Positions 12,746 through 15,710 of a DNA stretch of 15,710 nt are shown here, one piece after another. Where the stretch lies: positions 1-15,710 of the forward strand of contig WFYK01000064.1 in NCBI GenBank assembly GCA_015490105.1, written 5' to 3'. The position numbers and the translations under genes were made by a program. The notes under the pieces were generated by a model, which was given only the letters and a program-made list of their open reading frames with translations, made no database searches and was not told the DNA's origin. Each line of letters begins with the position of its first letter. The first letter of the stretch is position 1. The DNA comes from Aquificaceae bacterium. Its GTDB lineage: Bacteria > Aquificota > Aquificia > Aquificales > Aquificaceae.

Positions 12746-14479
12746 GTGTTTGAAAGTGACCCTCTAAGGGTTAAATTCAGAGCCCGCCTCAAACTCGTGG
12801 GCGGGTTTTTATTTTTATACTTCGCTTTTCTCCTTTTGAAAGCCTTTAGCCTTCACGTAACCGACAGAAATGAACTCGAGGAAAAGATCAGCAAGAAGTT
12901 CTCAAGGGTTTTTACCGTAAGCGTTCCCCTATACAGGGGTAGTATAAAGGACTCTCAGGGGAGGGATCTTGCCCTTAGCGTCCCTACCCTAAGTCTTTAC
13001 GCGCATCCGAGCGTCAAACACATAAAAAGAAGGAAAGAGTTCGTTAAAGGTCTTTCCCGAATTACCAAGATACCCGAGAAGGAGATAGAAAGAAGGCTGT
13101 CCGCGGGAGAAAAGGTGGGAAAGAGCTATACGTTTCTCAGGGGGATTTCCCTGTCTTTGAGGGAAGATCTAAGGAAGCTCATAGTGGATACGGAAAACGC
13201 TTCCGTTATAGGAATTCAGCAAGAGTATAGGAGATTTTACCCCTACCGCTATACCGCCTCTAACCTGATAGGTTTTGTAGGTAATGAGGGCAGAGGTCTT
13301 GAGGGGATGGAGTATAAATTTGACAATCTTTTGGGGGGTGGTATTCAGAGGCTTTTCGTTTATGCGGGAGCGGGTTTGGGTAAGGTGTTTTTGGAACCCC
13401 TCAAAGGAAGGCTCGGAACCCAAAAGGACGTCTTTTTGACCTTAGATCTGGGGGTTCAGAACATAGCGGAAGGGATAAAGCATGAAATAGTCAGAAAGTG
13501 GAAGCCCAAGAAGGTATCCATAGTCCTTATGGATCTTAAAAACGGGAACATTGTTGCCTTGGCTAACTATCCTTCCTACGATCCTAACAACTACAGAAAG
13601 TTTCCCCCCGAAAGGAGAAAAAACCACGCGGTAACGGATGTGTTCGAACCCGGTTCTATAATGAAGCCCTTCTTCATAGCTTATGCCTTGGAAAAAAACA
13701 AAGTAGCTCCCTACACACGGGTCGATACGGGAAGGGGAAGGATTAAGGTAGGCAAGAAGTTCGTGAGGGATCTAAAACCGAGGGGTAAGCTGAAACTAAA
13801 AGATGTTTTGGTCTACTCTTCCAACGTGGGAACCATACTGGTAGCGCGCCAACTCGATCAACAAGAGGTCAAGGATCTTCTATACCGTTTTCACCTGAAC
13901 GAAAAGTTCTACGTTTTCCCCGGTGAGGCAAAACCTCAGATCCCCGATCTCAAATTTCCCGCAAACATAGATTACATGTCCATAGGTCAAGGTATAGCCT
14001 TGAGTGCGGTTCACATAACCGCTTCTTTCGGAGCTCTTGCGACGGGAAGAGTCCTCAAACCGAGGATAGTCCTAAAGGCTCAAGACATGACTGGAAGGGA
14101 GGAGAGCTTGTCGCAGGTGGAAGTGCTCAGGGACAAGGTCCTTTCAAACAAGACCCTCAATTGGATACGCAACGCTCTTATAGAAGTAGTGGAGAGAGGA
14201 ACGGGCAGGAAGGCAAGGTCCAAATACTTCTACATCGCGGGAAAGACGGGAACCTCCCAAAAGTTTGACGTAAAGGAGGGCAAGTATTCAAGGGAAAAGG
14301 TGGTGACCTACTTTGCGGGTTTTTTCCCCGCTACCGATCCGCGCTTTGTGGGAGTCATAGTAGTGGATGAACCTAAGGGCAGGAATCTCTACGGGGGTGA
14401 GGTGGCGGCACCTTATTTCAGGAAGCTTGCGGAAAAGGTGGCTTTCTACTACGGTCTAAAGCCCGACAAGATCGAGTAG
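12746..14479 (+). CDS. Class B penicillin-binding protein (FtsI/PBP2-type peptidoglycan transpeptidase)
   Basis: Cross-links peptidoglycan stem peptides in the periplasm; 577 residues, close to FtsI length. Topology: short basic cytoplasmic start, one membrane anchor (about 17-37, LVGGFLFLYFAFLLLKAF), PBP dimer/pedestal domain beginning PLYRGSIKDSQGRDLA, then the transpeptidase domain. Active-site motifs are all present: SxxK as S304-I-M-K307 in FEPGSIMKPF, SxN as S358-S-N360, and KTG at 500-502 in AGKTGTSQ. No PASTA domains. The start is GTG at 12746, immediately after the TAA of the radical SAM gene, with no Shine-Dalgarno, so translation probably depends on coupling; a GTG at 12797 would remove the basic cytoplasmic end and is less likely. 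A terminator-like hairpin lies within the first codons. The mra/fts neighbours usual for ftsI are absent, so FtsI versus elongation PBP2 is open, FtsI favoured by length. Confidence 0.9.
   Translation: MFESDPLRVKFRARLKLVGGFLFLYFAFLLLKAFSLHVTDRNELEEKISKKFSRVFTVSVPLYRGSIKDSQGRDLALSVPTLSLYAHPSVKHIKRRKEFVKGLSRITKIPEKEIERRLSAGEKVGKSYTFLRGISLSLREDLRKLIVDTENASVIGIQQEYRRFYPYRYTASNLIGFVGNEGRGLEGMEYKFDNLLGGGIQRLFVYAGAGLGKVFLEPLKGRLGTQKDVFLTLDLGVQNIAEGIKHEIVRKWKPKKVSIVLMDLKNGNIVALANYPSYDPNNYRKFPPERRKNHAVTDVFEPGSIMKPFFIAYALEKNKVAPYTRVDTGRGRIKVGKKFVRDLKPRGKLKLKDVLVYSSNVGTILVARQLDQQEVKDLLYRFHLNEKFYVFPGEAKPQIPDLKFPANIDYMSIGQGIALSAVHITASFGALATGRVLKPRIVLKAQDMTGREESLSQVEVLRDKVLSNKTLNWIRNALIEVVERGTGRKARSKYFYIAGKTGTSQKFDVKEGKYSREKVVTYFAGFFPATDPRFVGVIVVDEPKGRNLYGGEVAAPYFRKLAEKVAFYYGLKPDKIE
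12781..12816 (+). terminator. Terminator-like hairpin plus T-tract inside the PBP coding start
   Basis: CCCGCC (12783-12788) pairs perfectly with GGCGGG (12800-12805) around an 11-base loop; an A-T and a G-T pair can extend the base. It is followed at once by TTTTTATTTTT (12806-12816). That is the form of an intrinsic terminator, placed 35 bases inside the PBP frame and 36 bases after the radical SAM stop. The T-run also encodes the Phe/Leu-rich membrane anchor, so it may be partly coincidental. Confidence 0.5.
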
Positions 14480-15106
14480 GGCTTTCTTTTCCTCTTGGGA
14501 TACCTTTCCGGAGTAAGACTCCCTTATCTTTATAGGCTCTATACCTAACCTTTCACTTATTATTGTAGGGTTTGTTCTCTCGGATACATCCTTTCCTGTG
14601 AAGCGGTTGAGAACGATCCCCTTGATTTTTAGCCCCTTCCTTTGAACGTAGAAGCAGGTCAGAAAGGTGTGATTCAGCGTTCCCAACCCTGCCCTTGCAA
14701 CGATTAAAACCTCTAAATCAAGATCCTTAGCAAGATCCGAGTAGTCATAATCCTTCACTATCGGGACAGCTATGCCTCCCGCTCCTTCTACGAGAACAAC
14801 TTCATATTTTCCTTTAAGATCGAAGAACTTACTTTTGACTTGTTCCAAGTCCACCTTCCAACCTTCTTCCAAATACCCCGCGTAAGGAGAAAGGGGAAGT
14901 TTGTATCGGAAGGGAACTACCTCCTCTAAGGGTTGGCCCGTGGCTGAGCTGAGGAGCTTTCCGTCTTCGGGTATGTCTTTGACGCCGGTTTCTACAGGCT
15001 TAAAGCAGGCTACCTTTATACCTTTTTCCTTCAGAGCTAAGGCAAGGTTATAAGTTATAAAGGTTTTTCCCACACCCGTGTCCGTTCCCGTGATAAGAAG
15101 GTACAT
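14456..15106 (-). CDS. bioD: ATP-dependent dethiobiotin synthetase
   Basis: Closes the ureido ring of dethiobiotin from 7,8-diaminopelargonate, CO2 and ATP, the step before biotin synthase. 216 residues, normal length. Seen: the P-loop GTDTGVGKT at residues 7-15 right after MYLLIT, FKPVETG for substrate contact, the VEGAGGIAVP loop, and VLNR in the nucleotide-base region. The N-terminus fixes the start at ATG 15106. It overlaps the 3' end of the PBP gene by 24 bases and its start lies only 21 bases from that of the divergent sirtuin gene. No Shine-Dalgarno is visible; TATACT sits 9 bases upstream on the minus strand. No bioA, bioF or standard bioB is in the window. Confidence 0.95.
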   Translation of the reverse strand: MYLLITGTDTGVGKTFITYNLALALKEKGIKVACFKPVETGVKDIPEDGKLLSSATGQPLEEVVPFRYKLPLSPYAGYLEEGWKVDLEQVKSKFFDLKGKYEVVLVEGAGGIAVPIVKDYDYSDLAKDLDLEVLIVARAGLGTLNHTFLTCFYVQRKGLKIKGIVLNRFTGKDVSERTNPTIISERLGIEPIKIRESYSGKVSQEEKKALLDLVGL

Positions 15107-15127
15107 AGCAAGGATAGTATATATTCC
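15107..15127. promoter_or_regulatory. 21-base divergent start region of bioD and the sirtuin gene
   Basis: Both start codons are fixed by conserved N-termini, leaving only 21 bases. Minus strand: TATACT (15121-15116), 9 bases before bioD, which would put the start site about 3 bases before the ATG. Plus strand: TAGTAT (15115-15120) is the only -10 candidate that allows a start upstream of the sirtuin ATG; AAGGA at 15110-15114 is 13 bases away, long for a Shine-Dalgarno. Any -35 elements must lie inside the opposite genes. Confidence 0.45.
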
Positions 15128-15710
15128 ATGAGGGTTGTAGTTCTAACAGGTGCGGGGGTTTCCGCGGAGAGTGGTATCCCGACCTTCAGAGGGAAAGACG
15201 GACTTTGGAACAAATACGATCCTACCGAACTTGCAACGCCCGAAGCTTTCTCAAGGGATCCGAAACTCGTATGGGAGTGGTATGACTGGAGAAGATCTTT
15301 GATAGCCAAAGCGGAACCTAACGAGGCTCACAAAACTATAGCCAAGATGGAAGAGGAGTTTGAGGACTTTTGGCTCATAACTCAGAACGTGGACGGTCTT
15401 CACCAAAGAGCAGGTTCTAAGAAGGTTTTGGAGCTTCACGGTAACATATGGAAAGTAAGGTGCACTTCCTGCGGAATGGAACGCTTTGAATACAAAACAC
15501 CTTTGGAGGAATTGCCTCCGAGATGTGAGGATTGCAACGGACTGCTCAGACCCGCGGTAGTCTGGTTCGGAGAAGCGCTCCCGCCGGAAGTTCTAAACAA
15601 GGCAATAGAGGTTTCTTCTCAAGCGGATGTATTTTTGGTGGTAGGCACGTCCGCGGTGGTTTATCCTGCTGCGGAGCTTCCCCTGATCGCCAAAAGAAAC
15701 GGAGCGAAGC
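15128..15710 (+). CDS. Sir2-family NAD-dependent protein deacylase (CobB/class III sirtuin), 3' end cut by window edge
   Basis: Removes acyl groups from protein lysines using NAD+, giving nicotinamide and O-acyl-ADP-ribose. The first 194 residues are present with no stop before the edge. Seen in order: the NAD-binding GAGVSAESGIPTFRG starting at residue 8, Y52-D-W-R55, TQNVDGLHQRAG, catalytic H104 in LELHGNIW, the zinc ribbon C112-x2-C115 and C133-x2-C136, RPAVVWFGE, and VVGTSAVVYPAAE. The Tyr-x-x-Arg pair is the signature of class III sirtuins (SIRT5, E. coli CobB), which accept succinyl and malonyl lysine as well as acetyl. The ATG at 15128 is the expected family start. It is divergent from bioD across 21 bases. 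One natural role would be control of acetyl-CoA synthetase or other acylated enzymes (inference). Confidence 0.95.
   Translation, partial: MRVVVLTGAGVSAESGIPTFRGKDGLWNKYDPTELATPEAFSRDPKLVWEWYDWRRSLIAKAEPNEAHKTIAKMEEEFEDFWLITQNVDGLHQRAGSKKVLELHGNIWKVRCTSCGMERFEYKTPLEELPPRCEDCNGLLRPAVVWFGEALPPEVLNKAIEVSSQADVFLVVGTSAVVYPAAELPLIAKRNGAK

Noticed and set aside
15120..15125. Plus-strand TATATT as the sirtuin -10 box
   Set aside because: It ends only 2 bases before the ATG, so transcription would start inside the gene; the start codon is fixed by the conserved N-terminus.
1..15710. CRISPR array, tRNA or rRNA genes, insertion sequences, phage or defence islands
   Set aside because: Looked for direct repeats, cloverleaf-like stretches, transposase motifs and nuclease or reverse-transcriptase motifs; none found, and nearly every base is covered by ordinary genes.

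Overview
The window looks like chromosome from a thermophilic Gram-negative bacterium, most probably a member of the Aquificaceae (Aquifex, Hydrogenobacter, Thermocrinis or Hydrogenivirga type). This is inferred from the gene content and style: proteins rich in Lys, Glu and Arg, heavy use of AGG/AGA for Arg and ATA for Ile, GTG and TTG starts, very tight gene packing, an LPS-type glycosyltransferase, and a stand-alone biotin carboxylase of the two-subunit carboxylase type. No tRNA, rRNA, CRISPR array, insertion sequence or phage gene was seen. There is no stretch over 300 bases without a gene; the largest gaps are about 100-165 bases.

Layout, left to right. A plus-strand pair opens the window: a family 9 heptosyltransferase cut by the left edge, then a geranylgeranyl-reductase-family flavoprotein (ATGA overlap). 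A minus-strand block from 9307 down to 1998 follows, read right to left. It starts with a KamA-like radical SAM protein behind a good promoter, then a helical hypothetical protein, a minimal DEAD-box helicase whose box reads DEMD, and a second helical hypothetical protein. A new promoter then serves a ribbon-helix-helix protein and hisC. A third unit is cysS, folD and a small secreted PepSY-like protein, linked by 4-base overlaps. A 53-codon plus-strand ORF lies between hisC and cysS. Right of 9308 come a plus-strand lipoprotein, a minus-strand biotin carboxylase, a plus-strand pair (a BioB-like radical SAM protein that may be a LipS-type lipoyl synthase, then a class B penicillin-binding protein), minus-strand bioD, and plus-strand sirtuin, cut by the right edge.

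Most genes are housekeeping: envelope (heptosyltransferase, lipoprotein, PBP), one-carbon metabolism and translation (FolD, CysRS), histidine synthesis (HisC), biotin chemistry (BioD and a biotin-dependent carboxylase subunit), RNA remodelling (helicase) and protein deacylation (sirtuin). I found no convincing new multi-gene system. The best leads are: (1) a KamA paralogue lacking the lysine-recognition aspartates; (2) the BioB-like radical SAM protein with an extra C-terminal cysteine pair; (3) -10-like boxes directly abutting Shine-Dalgarno-less start codons (cysS, accC, bioD), suggesting leaderless mRNAs beside conventional SD-led genes; (4) a terminator-like hairpin inside the first codons of the PBP gene; (5) overlap of all four convergent gene pairs; (6) the short Cys-containing ORF between hisC and cysS; (7) two unidentified helical proteins flanking the DEMD helicase.
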